From Isoperla grammatica (Eukaryota > Arthropoda > Insecta > Plecoptera > Perlodidae): 64,000 nucleotides of DNA. The notes below the pieces were generated by a model. The model worked only from the letters and a program-made list of their open reading frames with translations. It was not told the DNA's origin and searched no databases. Shown here one piece after another: positions 25,621 to 36,672 of the stretch (positions are counted from its first letter, which is position 1; each line of letters starts with the position of its first letter). Where the stretch lies: the NCBI GenBank assembly GCA_945910005.1, contig OX246738.1:27815303-27879302 (forward strand). Direction: 5' to 3'. Made by a program: the position numbers and the translations under genes.

Positions 25621-25977
25621 AAAGTTGACTACTCTTTCCCTGCATCATAATATAGTCTATAGCTGACGCGTTCGCTGCCATCAGTACCAAACTAACGCGC
25701 ATCCTACCGGCGGCTATGGAAACTAGGCAAACTCCAACGTGGTCAATCTTACAACTAGATATGTTTTGCGATTAGGGTGTTCAAATACAAGTGGGCATTA
25801 TTGGCAAGTAGAAGAAAAAGAAGAAGAAGAAAAGGCATAAGTGCAATTACGGGGTTGTGCACTACCACGCACAAAGTTCCTACACACAAGAAGAATGATG
25901 GGAGCAATGGGGTAGGTATAGTGTACTTTCTTACTGGGCTGTAAATACAGTGTCATATAGGCTCCACAGGACAGCCC

Positions 25978-26230
25978 TGCTTTAGCATTTAGTGCACATA
26001 ACGCTCTTTGTTTTAGAGGTTAGTGCAGATGGCGCCCTTTGTTTGAGAGGTTAGTGCACATGGCGCCCTTTGTTTTAGCATTTAGGGTATAGGGAGACGA
26101 CATCTTTAGTGAACAACATGTTGTTTGTTTGAGCATTTATTGCATAAAGCAAGATTTGTTTTAGCACATCAGTTCCATGTATTTAGTGTATACATGACAA
26201 TCTTTGTTTGAGCGTTTATTGTTTAGGGTT
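25978..26230 (+). repeat. Degenerate minisatellite (TTTGTTTTAG...TTAGTGCACATGGCGCCC)
   Basis: About six units of roughly 35-45 bp share CTTTGTTTTAG(A/C)(G/A)(G/T)TTAG and a GTGCACATGGCGCCC segment. Later units lose the GGCGCCC part (AGCATTTATTGCAT). They lie 180-420 bp beyond MITE family D. Confidence 0.75.
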
Positions 26231-26400
26231 GTCCTTTGAAACAAACAAATGTCAACCTTGCATAAAGATGTCTGAATGACAGTGCCTATATCATTATTTA
26301 AAAAAAATGAAATGTGGTGATTAAGAGCGTTCGGAAGTAGTTTTGATGTTTTTAGTCAACTAATTTCTCTTAAACAAATAATAGTATTACTATGAAAATG

Positions 26401-26640
26401 TATACCTGCTTGCAGAGGGATGTCATATCTACGCATGGTATTAAGTACATTTGTGACAAGCCTGCTCAAAAATAATATACTCATGTTTAAATTATGCAAA
26501 TAAACTACTTTTGTCGAAAATGTTCGACGAAATAATACGGAGAATCTGCTTAAAAATGGGTACATTATTTTTGAATAGGTTGGTGACAAATGTACTTAAT
26601 ACCAGGCATAGATATGACATCCCTCTACAAGTGGGTAAAT
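26401..26640. mobile_element. MITE with ~75-bp terminal inverted repeats (family D)
   Basis: The left end AGAGGGATGTCATATCTACG, GGTATTAAGTACATTTGTGA is mirrored by ACAAATGTACTTAATACC and ATATGACATCCCTCT on the right. The interior includes AAATGTTCGACGAAATAATA. It lies about 150 bp from the RRM2-start exon, in the 15.9-kb intron just past its donor. A decayed relative is at 13,310-13,470. Confidence 0.85.
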
Positions 26641-26791
26641 ATTTATGATAATCCTACTTTTAGTTAAGAGTTATTAGTTGACGGCTAATACATCTGTGAA
26701 CCTCCTACTAGGTTTCGTTCATCTTTTAGTGACGTACGTGTGTGAGCAAGCGTCCTGTGGAGCCTCTAGCATAGCAAGTGTCACAACTGAC

Positions 26792-27006
26792 CTTGAGAAG
26801 ATCTCCTTAAGTTCGTGCTCGGAGACAAACTGCCCCAGGTTGGCGACAAACAGGGTCGAACACGGCGAGTTGGTGACGCCCTGCATCCCAGGCTGCGACG
26901 ACGACGAACCGACGGGCGACGCTAGCGCCGGCGACGGCAGAAAGTGAGGCAGCGAGGCGTGGAGTGACGTGAGCGCCGCCGCCGGATGCTGAATGGACAA
27001 GGGCGG
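26792..27006 (-). CDS. cpo: Couch potato-like linker end and RRM2 N-terminal half (71 codons + 2 nt)
   Basis: The exon opens PPLSIQHPAAALTSLHASLP and continues through a Ser/Pro/Gly-rich stretch. It then enters RRM2 with NSPCSTLFVANL (RNP2, beta1) and GQFVSEHELKEIFS (alpha1). The donor is AAG|GTCAGT, leaving two bases (AG) that combine with the next exon's T to make Ser. The acceptor is uncertain: TTCCAG at 27,007-27,009 has the better pyrimidine context, while TTAG ending at 27,025 would add six in-frame residues (GMLYFQ). The exon is markedly GC-rich. Confidence 0.9.
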
Positions 27007-27057
27007 CTGGAAGTACAACATGCCCTAACCCACGTGATCACTCGACTCTTACACGTG

Positions 27058-27205
27058 TACCCAAGGTCAGTCAACCTCCTAGAGGGAGTTCGACGAGCCT
27101 CCGCCAGGAGATTTACGGACCTTGACGTGTACCCAAGGTCAGGCAATCTCCTAGCGGGAGTTCGACGAGCCTCCACAAGGAGTTTTACGGACCTTGACGT
27201 GTACC
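27058..27205. repeat. Two tandem small hairpin repeats upstream of the RRM2-start exon
   Basis: CCAAGGTCAGTCAACCTCCT ... GGGAGTTCGACGAGCCTCC ... ACGGACCTTGACGTGTACCC occurs twice in tandem with a ~70-bp period. Each unit is a rough hairpin bounded by AAGGTC and GACCTT. The GGAGTTCGACGAGCC core is the inverse of the module at 1.17 and 1.34 kb. It lies 50 bp upstream of the exon's acceptor. Confidence 0.7.
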
Positions 27206-27972
27206 CCCTTCGAACTACAGTTTATACCAGGCTGGCATGTCACCATAGAAACCGGTTCGTAGGGGACGTATTGTCCACCTCTTGAGTAGCGCTGTGAACG
27301 TTGGGGCGAGATGTTAATGTGATAAGTGTCTTATTCGTGGAAAAAGATAAGTTCACCTGGCTTTCTTTAAATTGACCTTGTTGTTGTTCAAGGTTCAAGA
27401 GTCCAGGCGATGAGAGCTATGAGTATTCCATTAGGGGTCGGTAAAGTAAAACGCCACATCTCGCGGTGACATGCCGGCCTGGTATGGAGTATAGTCTCAT
27501 GCCGATCTCTTTCGTACGGCGGTTATACGCCGCACGTCTCGTGACTCACACCCCCATTTATTTGTTTATTTTCTTTCCTATTCAGTTATAGAACTGATGG
27601 ACAATGATCCATACATAAACAAATTCTATGAACAATAGAGAACACTGAACAAAATAAGCGAAAAATAACACACCATCAAAACAAAGAGAACACGAACAGA
27701 AAAATATGATCGTATAAAAATGTTTATCTTTATAAATTTAAAATTGTATAATATAATAAAAAATATTATTAAATTCACAGTATACATACATCAAAATGTA
27801 GGTATTTCTTTGGTGTTTTCAGAATTTTAATACACGGTAGTAATTTCTCAGAAATCTTTTAAGAAAATGTTAGGAACTAGAGTGGTAGACAATTAATTTT
27901 GTATTAATGGACTCTGCTATCTCGTCAGCATAGGACTAGTTACGTCGGGACCATTTCACGTGTATGTGTGCT

Positions 27973-28157
27973 CTGGGGCGTCGTGACGGGGAAGGGGGCG
28001 TGTCAGGGTGTTCGCCCCCCCCCCCCCCCCCCCGGAAATTACAAGTAATATACAGCCCAAATATGCAAACCCCTAGTAGCTCTTATTACTTTTAAGATTC
28101 CCCCCCCACCAAGATGGAATTGACCCCCCCAACAAAAATCCTGGCTATACGCCCCTG
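27973..28157. mobile_element. Short element with hAT-like CTGGGGCGT / ACGCCCCTG ends
   Basis: CTGGGGCGTCGTGACGGG on the left and ATCCTGGCTATACGCCCCTG on the right form imperfect terminal repeats. Poly(C) runs follow on both inner sides. CAGGGGCGTA-type ends are typical of many hAT-derived MITEs. An 8-bp target duplication could not be confirmed. Confidence 0.5.
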
Positions 28158-30164
28158 TAGGTGGTTTGTGTGAGTGTAACACTACAGTGGTAACACTGTT
28201 TAGTCCAGATCGATCTTGTCAGGCTTATACTGGTGGTTAAACGATATTCCCCGACAAAAAATTTCAATTAAATCATTGTTAAATACACCAGCACCATTAT
28301 TGTTGTTGTACAGGTTTGAAATAGTTCAGAATGGAAGATTAAATTTACGTTTGTTTTATCCCAAAATAAGAAATAACATCGAAACGACTCTTAAAATGTT
28401 TTGTGTGTGTTTGTTGTGTTCATAAAGTACTTATACACATTCATGCATGTAATTAAATAATTTTTGTTTTGTTTGTAGTATTAATCAAATATTCATCGAA
28501 AATTAATGTCTTTCTCAAGTACTGTCTTATTATTTTTCATTCGAATAGTTTTGATGTTTTAGGTTTTTAAAAGTTCAGTGAAGATAATGTATAAAGTTTT
28601 CAGAACTGTCAATTTAAATTTATAACTTGGGGTTCATTATCAATTATTACATCGATATAACTTCACGGAAATGTTGGACAAGAATATCCTTGTCATAAGC
28701 TAAAATTCATGCTAAATGAGAGATAAGCTGGTAACTTTTAAACGTTTGGTACTTAGCACAGTAAAAAAAAAAAACAATATAATAATCTAACTTTGATGTA
28801 GCTTCGTTAGTTATTAATAAAATATTTGAAAATGTACTCAACGTAATCTCAGTCTCTACATTCAATCAAAGAACCATCACGTTTATCTATAAAAGGAATT
28901 AATTTACATTTTCAAAGTCCTCGTTCATTCCATTCAAATTAGTAAACCTCAAAACATAAAGGTGTGTTATGTCAATTAAAAACTATTTTCCAGACTTCAG
29001 CAACCCGAGAGAGGAATTTTCGTTTTGTTAGTTCCGGTAAATCCCCCATTTAAATTAGGGGATTATTGGCTTAAAACTTTATGAGCGGCAGAGTGTACAT
29101 GTGAGGTGGGATTATGGGTACAGCGCTGTGTAAACATTGACAAAACCGCCGCAACAGACACATGTTCACGTCGGCTGATCGGTCATGTAGGGATTATAAT
29201 CACCATTATGTTTTTCAAGTTTATTGAACTCCATTAAACGATAACAAGCGTACGTGTTTTAATATTACCCCGCTATCAAACAAGTTAGCCTCTCCCTTAA
29301 GCAACAAAAATTTATCCAAGAATTCACGATCACAGGGTTATTAGCCGTACACTTATTTTCAAAGTCAAAATTTTTGAAATAACCATTGCAGTTAAAAATA
29401 ATGGCATTCCGGTTAGGTCTACTTTATTATGTGAGTCAGTTTTTTAACTAAAATGTCAGAATTATTAGAATCCAATTCTGACTTATCAAATTCTAACTTT
29501 CGGAGTCTATTCAATGACAATCTGTCATAAGATAGGATTTTAATACAACGAATGATTGACATTTCTTAGATGTTAAGTGAACAGTAACTTCTAGCTTTTC
29601 TTGAGCTTTCGAACTTCATATAAAATGATAACCCTGCGCCAGAAGAAACCTTTTGAAATGAAATAATAGAAATAATCTTTGGACAGAAATTTTGATTTGT
29701 CATTGTTACGTTATTGATGATTTTTCATTATTTCAATTGAATTGAACTAAAAATTGTTCACCTGTCATACTTTTAAAACGTATTAACTGCATTCGACTAA
29801 TTTACGGAATGGCTTTCTCCTTTGGTTCACGGAACCGTATATGAGAGGTGTAAAAATAGCGAAAGTATGTGCAGGGTTACCTACATTGGTGTACACGTGA
29901 AACATACGTGACAGTGTAGTTAGCTTAAATCTTAAAGTTACAACAAATCTATGAATATGTATCTAATTAATACTGAATACATATAGTTCTTGTGAGTCAT
30001 AACTTTCATGGCGTATACATTGACGTGATTTACATGGTTGTGAAAAGATGTGAGATGTCTCATATGCGAAGATGTAAAGGTGTGAATGTATGGCCACGTG
30101 CAACGTCAATGGTGTAAAGCGGTGGTTATATACGGTATGTGATAGTTACATTGCGTGGTTTTGG

Positions 30165-30395
30165 CTACGATACGGAACTTGTAGTTAGTTCCAGCAGGTA
30201 CAAGACAGGTGGCGCCAAACGTCATCAGGCCTCATATGTCTTATACATGTCGTAAAGCGTGGCGCATTCTGTGCGGTTACGATACGAAACTTGAAGTTAG
30301 TTCCAGTAGGTCAAGACAGGTGGCGCCAAACGTCACCAGGCCTCATATGTTTTATACATGTCGTAAAGTGTGGCGCATTCTGTGCGGTTACGATG
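30165..30395 (+). repeat. Two-copy 111-bp tandem duplication
   Basis: TACGATACGGAACTTGTAGT, CAAGACAGGTGGCGCCAAAC, ATACATGTCGTAAAG and GGCGCATTCTGTGCGGTTAC occur twice, 111 bases apart, with few differences. It lies 200 bp downstream of the linker exon on the coding strand. Confidence 0.88.
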
Positions 30396-30609
30396 GAATT
30401 GCAAACGCTTTTGGAAGGATCTTTCCTCTGCCTTCCGGGCCTTCCGTTGCCTTCCAGCCCTAACCATAACTATCACCCCGCAACTAGTTGTGTCTTGTGG
30501 TGTAACTGAGGTGGTCGTGTGGATTAGTGGTGGTGTAACTTACGTGGTGATGGGCCTGTTGCATCTGCGCATCCTGGGACTTGTCAGCTAGTCAGAGGTA
30601 AGACCTCAC

Positions 30610-30746
30610 CGGCACCTGCGGGTGCAGCGCCGGATGCACAAGTGTGGCGTGCTGAAGTGCCGCCCCGGGCAGCTCGCCCCCTGCTGAATAAGCTAGCGGG
30701 TGGTGCCATAACTCCGGCCCGCCCGGAAAGAACGGGGCTCCCAGGT
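30610..30746 (-). CDS. cpo: Couch potato-like linker exon (2 nt + 45 codons)
   Basis: The exon encodes a Pro/His/Ala-rich inter-RRM linker: LGAPFFPGGPELWHHPLAYS, a short AGGELPGA stretch, then LQHATLVHPALHPQVP. The acceptor is a T-rich run ending TTCAG and the donor is GTGAGG after CCG (an earlier GTGCCG donor after CAG is weaker). Phase is 1 in and 0 out. The composition is local GC-rich DNA inside AT-rich introns. It matches the couch potato linker as I remember it and has no known fold. It lies between a 24-kb and a 3.6-kb intron. Confidence 0.9.
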
Positions 30747-30838
30747 CTGAAAAATGCCACGCTGTCAAACGGGTCCTTATTATGTCTACAGTAAGACTAA
30801 TCCTAAAACGAGAACATGTATAGAACATTTATAAGCAC

Positions 30839-31200
30839 TCAAGGAAAGACTACCGCCAAAATTAAAACTCGCCAAAATTACATTTTTTAATCATGTCAAT
30901 TTACACTATATAATAAAGAAAAAGTGAAAACCGTGCTCAATTTGGGTTCGCGTGATTAAATACTAAATATAATGTGAAAATTATATTTATATTGAAATTA
31001 TCAAGGGTGTTATTTCAAATTTACTTTGTAATTAAATAAATTTAAAATAAATATCAACATACTGAAAATAATATGACATATTTTAAAGTCAGTCATCATT
31101 TTGTTCAAATCCAAATTCATGCCTGCTTTCACTTTTACGATGTTGATTTTAAAAACATTAATTTCGCGCCGTTTAAATATTTGTGGTAGTCTTCCCTCTT
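30839..31200. mobile_element. Imperfect inverted-repeat element next to linker exon
   Basis: GGAAAGACTACCGCCAAAAT on the left pairs with ATTTGTGGTAGTCTTCCC on the right, with further partial pairing inward (CGCCAAAATTACATTTTTTA versus TAAAAACATTAATTTCGCGC). It lies about 90 bp upstream of the linker exon acceptor. Confidence 0.55.
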
Positions 31201-31620
31201 AAATGAAAACACAAAATGTAGCCAGTTCTTGTATTCAACAACAATGCCACTAACAAATAAGTTTATTTCAATAATATTTTGCAGTCATCCAATTATTTAC
31301 ATGTGAAATTCACCTGCATAAATTCTTTCTGTACGGAAAGCCAGTTCGCTTCTAGATCAAACATTACCAATGATTACTGAGAGTGCACATAAAAGAGCGC
31401 GCTGACTTTACAGCTTTAAACAAAAGTTCGATGGTCTTTTCAAAGTAGGTATGGTTGATTTTGCTATAGGATTTTCGTCAATATCTATTAACTAATGAAA
31501 TGGAGCTTTTTTAGGAACTGGAAGGATAGGTCTGTATTAAATCACCGATAGTCATACAATTAATAAAATAAGAATCCTTTACTGGAAACATTTATTTTAG
31601 ACAAGGATGTGATAAAATCT

Positions 31621-31765
31621 GGGACCGAAGTCTTGAAACAAAAGACGTTGTGGGCGGTAACAAGCGTGATCAAGGCAGCTATTGGTTAAAAAAAAAAACG
31701 TTTGGAGATCACTTGATCACCCAGAACGTCTCACACAACTGGACGTTTTGTTCAAGACATGTCCC
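31621..31765. mobile_element. Small imperfect foldback element
   Basis: GGGACCGAAGTCTTGAAACA ... GACGTTGTG pairs with CACACAACTGGACGTTTTGT ... TCAAGACATGTCCC. The loop contains a run of eleven A and TGATCAAG/CTTGATCA. Confidence 0.55.
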
Positions 31766-32029
31766 AACCGGTCAGATATATAATAATATCACTATAATAT
31801 AACTCGAACGAACGCTGTTACGAAACTTGCACTCACTAATTGCGTAATATCGTAGCAGTATTCGTTGGTTTCCTCAGACGCGAGGATGGGCCCATAATGT
31901 GTGAGTGCGAGTAGCTACTCATCATACTCATCATGTTTCTTTGTGGTTTTCAGTGATTTTATTTGATCTTGATGAACGACAGCGATACTAGGGGTGTTGC
32001 ATCCGCGTGTAAAGAGATTGAGTGTTCTA

Positions 32030-32179
32030 AGGCCCGGTATTACAACGCCCCGCTAAATATTCAGACCACCGCTAACTTGTTTTCTCCATGGCAACCGCCA
32101 ATCATAAGCGTGGCTTCAAAGGAGAAAACAAGTTAGCGGTGGTAAAAAACATTTAGCCGGGCGTTGTAATACCGGGCCT
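32030..32179. mobile_element. 150-bp palindromic MITE
   Basis: AGGCCCGGTATTACAACGCC opens and GGCGTTGTAATACCGGGCCT closes. Inside, ACCGCTAACTTGTTTTCTCC pairs with GGAGAAAACAAGTTAGCGGT. The arms are nearly perfect, so the insertion is young. The target duplication is not clear. Confidence 0.85.
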
Positions 32180-34120
32180 GAGTATTAATAATTTTAATAA
32201 TAATTTTAATAATTATTAATAAGTACAAATAATCCTGGACGGATTATTTGAATGAAGTAGATTGGTGGGGGGAGAGGGGAGAAGGTGTATGAATATTTAT
32301 GGTGATGTATTTGTAAACGAAAAGAAGCAGAAGAAAGAAAGAAATATGGTACATAAGATAGTTTGGAAAAGATTACGTTATAGGTTACTTTGTGGGCAAA
32401 CGGCAACGGTAAGTCTTTCTCGTTACATCAAAGTTTGGTTAGACTGAGTATACTGGAATACTTCTGAAAGAGGAAGTTAAACGTATGAACAACAGACGAG
32501 CATACGTGGGTTTGAATTTCGAGGAAGTGAGAAATATTCTCTGGAGTATAAAAGTTAACAGCTACCTCACCCACCCTCTAATTAACCTTTATTCATAATT
32601 AATTATCTAAGAAGACTACCTATACAACGAATTAGTGATTTCGTTGTTGTTACAATGTACACGCTAGGTATTCGTTCGAAGCAGTCATGGTTCACGAGAG
32701 AGAGACAGCTAAAAATACTCAACTTGTTTGGTTCAGTGTTTTTATTGAAAAATGACTAAAATGATGTTTCTGCAGTCTGCACGGATGACGTGTAAGCCGT
32801 GATTGAACACAGTTCCGAACAGAATGTGCGCTTTGCTTTGTTTCACCCCCTGAATGGGGATGGCTCGTCGCGTGGTGGTACCAGCGCCCACCGAGAGAGC
32901 GCGCGCGGGTTGTTTGTGACGTCACCTGTCATAAGGGCGCTGGAGCGTCGCGGCGCCTGACACGGGTGCCATCGTAGCAGCCAAGAAAACTCGTTTTCTT
33001 CTTTAACATCATATTTATAAATATCGCCGTGAAAGTAATGAGATTAGGAGAATGACGTGAAAATTTGTTCGGGAACTGTAAAGCTAGTTGGAGGGGAGGG
33101 GGAGGGGGGAAGAGTGGGGGGATGATGGATGGAGTTGGGATATCTCTCCTCTCTACGCCATGGGAAACAATACACATCGGAGTTGCGAATATTCTCGCTA
33201 CACTGTAAGATGTGTAGAGAGCTTTGTATGTACATGGCAGCAGGATTGATGATTCGTTAAGCTGCGCTCGTTCATTCCAATGATTTACTAGATCCACTGT
33301 TGTAGATTAGGATTGCGATTCAAACAAAAGGGTGGTGAAGACGATTCCAGAAAAGAGCTTACGGATCCGTTGGTTCATTCTTCTCACCCATTAAGACACA
33401 CACAAGTTTTCGATGTTTACTATTTCGAAGAAATCAAAATGCCAAATGTAAAGATTTTGTGGAGATCGAAAAAAGTGCTGATCGAAGAAGATCAATACAA
33501 AGAAACATTTAAAATGGAATTTTAATTACACTTTAAAAATATTTCACAGCAATTGTTAACTATTAACTATTCAATAGCTTTACAAATATCTACCCAAAAA
33601 TCCATACACAAAAATATTTCAGCTTTACAAATATCCATAGGCCTACACAAAATATTTCATTTTGGATTATATCAATTACATTGGAAAAAGGGGAATGACG
33701 AATATATTTTTCAAAAACGTGTGTAAAGCTATATCCTGCCCGTATTTCAGTCATAAAAATATAAAGCCTTATACATTTCTAAAAGCGAGCATTTAGGTAA
33801 AGGCAAAGATAAATAATACAAACAACGAGTATATAATCTTCCCCCCTCCTAAGTATCTCTTTGTGTAAAGTTAACCGAACTAGTTACGCGCTCCGTTTAT
33901 CGCGACTTGTTTCTACAGTGTAGCTAGAGTCTACGCCGCCTACAATATCTCCTCATTAATCTCCAGTCTCGACTCGATGTTTGTCGACATTATTTCACGT
34001 TCTGTAATCATATTTTGATTTATTCACAAAGTTAGTCCAACGTACTAGGTAGACTATATGAGATTTTTAAAACCCAAAAATAATATTTTGATGGTTTCGT
34101 GATGTATCGTTATTAGTCCA

Positions 34121-36672
34121 AGAGCCAGCAACATAAAAGCTCCCCTCATAAGGTACATATGTTTTGACTATTGGAATAGGAGCGGAAAAACTACTCTACT
34201 AACAAAACGCGCGTCTTACTCCTCAACGTGGGGGCTTTTAGGCCCCACAGGGGGCCAAAAAAGCCGAAAAAAGGCCCAAGTTCCCCTCATAAGGTACATG
34301 GTAGGTCTCGACGGCAAATGAACCGGAAATGTTAGTACAAATAGAAAATACTGAGTCAGACGGGCTGAGTGGGGGCTTTACCCGAGTCAGACGCCCTCAA
34401 AAAGGGCCCAAAAAGGCCAAGGTTCCCCTCATAAGGTACATGGATGGAGTAAACGCCATTTTGTAGAGATAAGTGTCCCAAATTTGAATTCGAAGAGTAA
34501 GACGGGATATTAGGGGGCGTTTACCGATCAGACGCCATTTTACCCAAAAAGGGCCATTTTTTATTTACGCACATGCATGCGCTTAAACACTATATCCTAT
34601 CCGGAAATGTCTCTAGACGTAGAAAAACATCTATTTTAAAGAAGTTTTGGGTTATTGTCCTCGCCAGACGCCCTCAAAAGGGGCCCAAAAAGGCCAAGGT
34701 TCCCCTCATAAGGTACATGGATAGAGTAAACGCCATTTTGTAGAGATAAGTGTCCCAAATTTGAATTCGAAGAGTAAGACGGGATATTAGGGGGCGTTTA
34801 CCGATCAGACGCCATTTTACCCAAAAAGGGCCATTTTTTATTTACGCACATGCATGCACTTAAACACTATATCCTATCCGGAAATGTCTCTAGACGTAGA
34901 AAAACATCTATTTTAAAGAAGTTTTGGGTTATTGTCCTCGCCAGACGCCCTCAAAAGGGGCCCAAAAAGGCCAAGGTTCCCCTCATAAGGTACATGGATA
35001 GAGTAAATGCCATTTTGTAGAGATAAGTGTCCCAAATAGGAATTCGAAGAGTAAGACGGGATAATAGGGGGCGTTTACCGATCAGACGCCATTTTACCCA
35101 AAAAGGGCAATTTTTTATTTACGCACATGCATGCGCTTAAACACTCAAATCATATCCGGAAATGTCTCTAGACGTAGAAAAACATACATTTTAAAGAAAT
35201 TTTGGGTTATTGTCCTTGCCAGGAAAGGGGCAAAAAAGGCCAAGGTTCCCCTCAAAAGGTACATGGATGGAGTGAACGCCATTATGTAGAGATAAGGGTC
35301 CCAAATAGGAATTCCAAGAGTAAGACGGGATATTAGGGGGTGTTTACCGATCAGACGCCATTTTGTCCAAAAAGGGCCACTTTTTATTTTCACAAGTGCA
35401 TGCGCTTTAACACCCAAAACATATCCTTAAATGCCCCTAGAGGTGAATACATTTCAAAGATATTGTGTGATGTCCTCGCCAGACGCCCCCACAGCCTCGA
35501 TCCCATCCACTTCCTTCTGGAGAGTAAGTTGCTATGTGGATGGATCATAATAATATGTTTGTGGATGTGATACCCCCCAGCGGTGATGCGTCCGGGCGTA
35601 CACAATATCTTTGAAATGTATTCACCTCTAGGGGCATTTAAGGATATGTTTTGGGTGTTCAAGCGCATGCACGTGTGAAAATAAAAAGTGGCCCTTTTTG
35701 GACAAAATGAAGTCTGATCGGTAAACGCCCCCTAATATCCCGTCTTACTCTTCGAATTCCTATTTGGGACACTTATCTCTACAAAATGGCGTTTACTCCA
35801 TCAATGTACCTTATGAGGGGAACCTTGGTCTTTTTGGGCCCCTTTTGAGGGCGTCTGGCGAGGACAATAACCCAAAATTTCTTTAAAATGGATGTTTTTC
35901 TACGTCTCGAGACATTTCCGGATATGATTTGAGTGTTTAAGCGCATGCATGTGCGTAAATAAAAAATGGCCCTTTTTGGGTAAAATGGCGTCTGATCGGT
36001 AAACGCCCCCTAATATCCCGTCTTACTCTTCGAATTCCTATTTGGGACACTTATCTCTACAAAATGGCGTTTACTCCATCCATGTACCTTTTGAGGGGAA
36101 CCTTGGCCTTTTTGGGCCCCTTTCCTGGCGAGGACAATAACCCAAAATTTCTTTAAAATGTATGTTTTGCTACGTCTAAAGACATTTCCGGATATGATTT
36201 GAGTGTTTAAGCACATGCATGTGCATAAATAAAAAATGGCCCTTTTTGGGTAAAATGGCGTCTGATCGGTAAACGCCCCCTAATATCCCGTCTTACTCTT
36301 CGAATTCCTATTTGGGACACTTATCTCTACAAAATGGAGTTTACTTCATCCATGTACCTTATGAGGGGAACCTTGGCCTTTTTGGGCCCTTTTTGAGGGC
36401 GTCTGACTCGGGTAAAGCCCCCACTCAGCCCGTCTGACTCAGTATTTTCTATTTGTACTAACATTTCCGGTTCATTTGCCATCGAGACCTTCCATGTACC
36501 TTATGAGGGGAACTTGGGCCTTTTTTCGGCTTTTTTGGCCCCCTGTGGGGCCTAAAAGCCCCCACGTTGAGGAGTAAGACGCACGTTTTGTTAGTAGAGT
36601 AGTTTTTCCGCTCCTATTTCAATAGTCAAAACATATGTACCTTATGAGGGGAGCTTTTATGTTGCTGGCTCT
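34121..36672. mobile_element. 2.55-kb foldback element with ~280-bp tandem units in both arms
   Basis: The left arm (34,121-about 35,487) begins AGAGCCAGCAACATAAAAGC. The right arm (about 35,587-36,672) ends in its reverse complement. Within the arms a ~280-bp unit repeats: four copies on the left (boundaries near 34,422, 34,700, 34,979, 35,247) and three on the right (near 35,804, 36,082, 36,353). Different outer segments flank them on both sides. The arms differ in length by about one unit. The motif CCCCTCATAAGGTACAT recurs about eleven times, inverted in the right arm. A ~100-bp spacer contains its own CATCCAC/GTGGATG hairpin. Outer arms look almost identical, so the structure is young or homogenised. 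No protein is encoded. No clear target duplication is seen. It resembles Drosophila FB or sea-urchin TU elements in architecture only. Confidence 0.9.
34390..35230 (+). repeat. Tandem ~280-bp units of the foldback left arm
   Basis: Each unit starts around GCCCTCAAAAGGGGCCCAAA. It carries GGTTCCCCTCATAAGG, AGTAAACGCCATTTTG, GGGGGCGTTTACCGATCAGA and TTTACGCACATGCATG, then ends near GTTATTGTCCTCGCCAGAC. Units 34,390-34,669 and 34,670-34,948 are almost identical. The fourth unit is shortened and diverged (CTCAAAAGGTACATGG variant at 35,247). That variant is mirrored at 36,082 on the right arm. Confidence 0.88.

Larger units (their letters stand above)
12891..26400. other. 15.9-kb intron interior: repeats, no recognised exon
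   Basis: Besides the listed elements, this contains the longest open frame of the window (14,597-14,010, minus, 195 codons), a stretch open on both strands at 16,033-16,320, and one at 20,597-20,870. None resembles a known protein, and codon content looks random. A CAGTGGCGGATTCAG motif at 14,238 looks like a hAT-type end. The rest is AT-rich intron. Confidence 0.55.

Noticed and set aside
26678..27285. Plus-strand and other-frame ORFs over the RRM2-start exon and hairpin repeat
   Set aside because: Shadows of the real minus-strand exon and of the GC-rich tandem hairpins.
35145..35668. Two similar ~90-codon minus-strand frames (KDMFWVLKRM / LNTQNISLNAPRGEY)
   Set aside because: They are translations of the foldback units in both arms. 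Similarity reflects DNA repetition, not a protein family.
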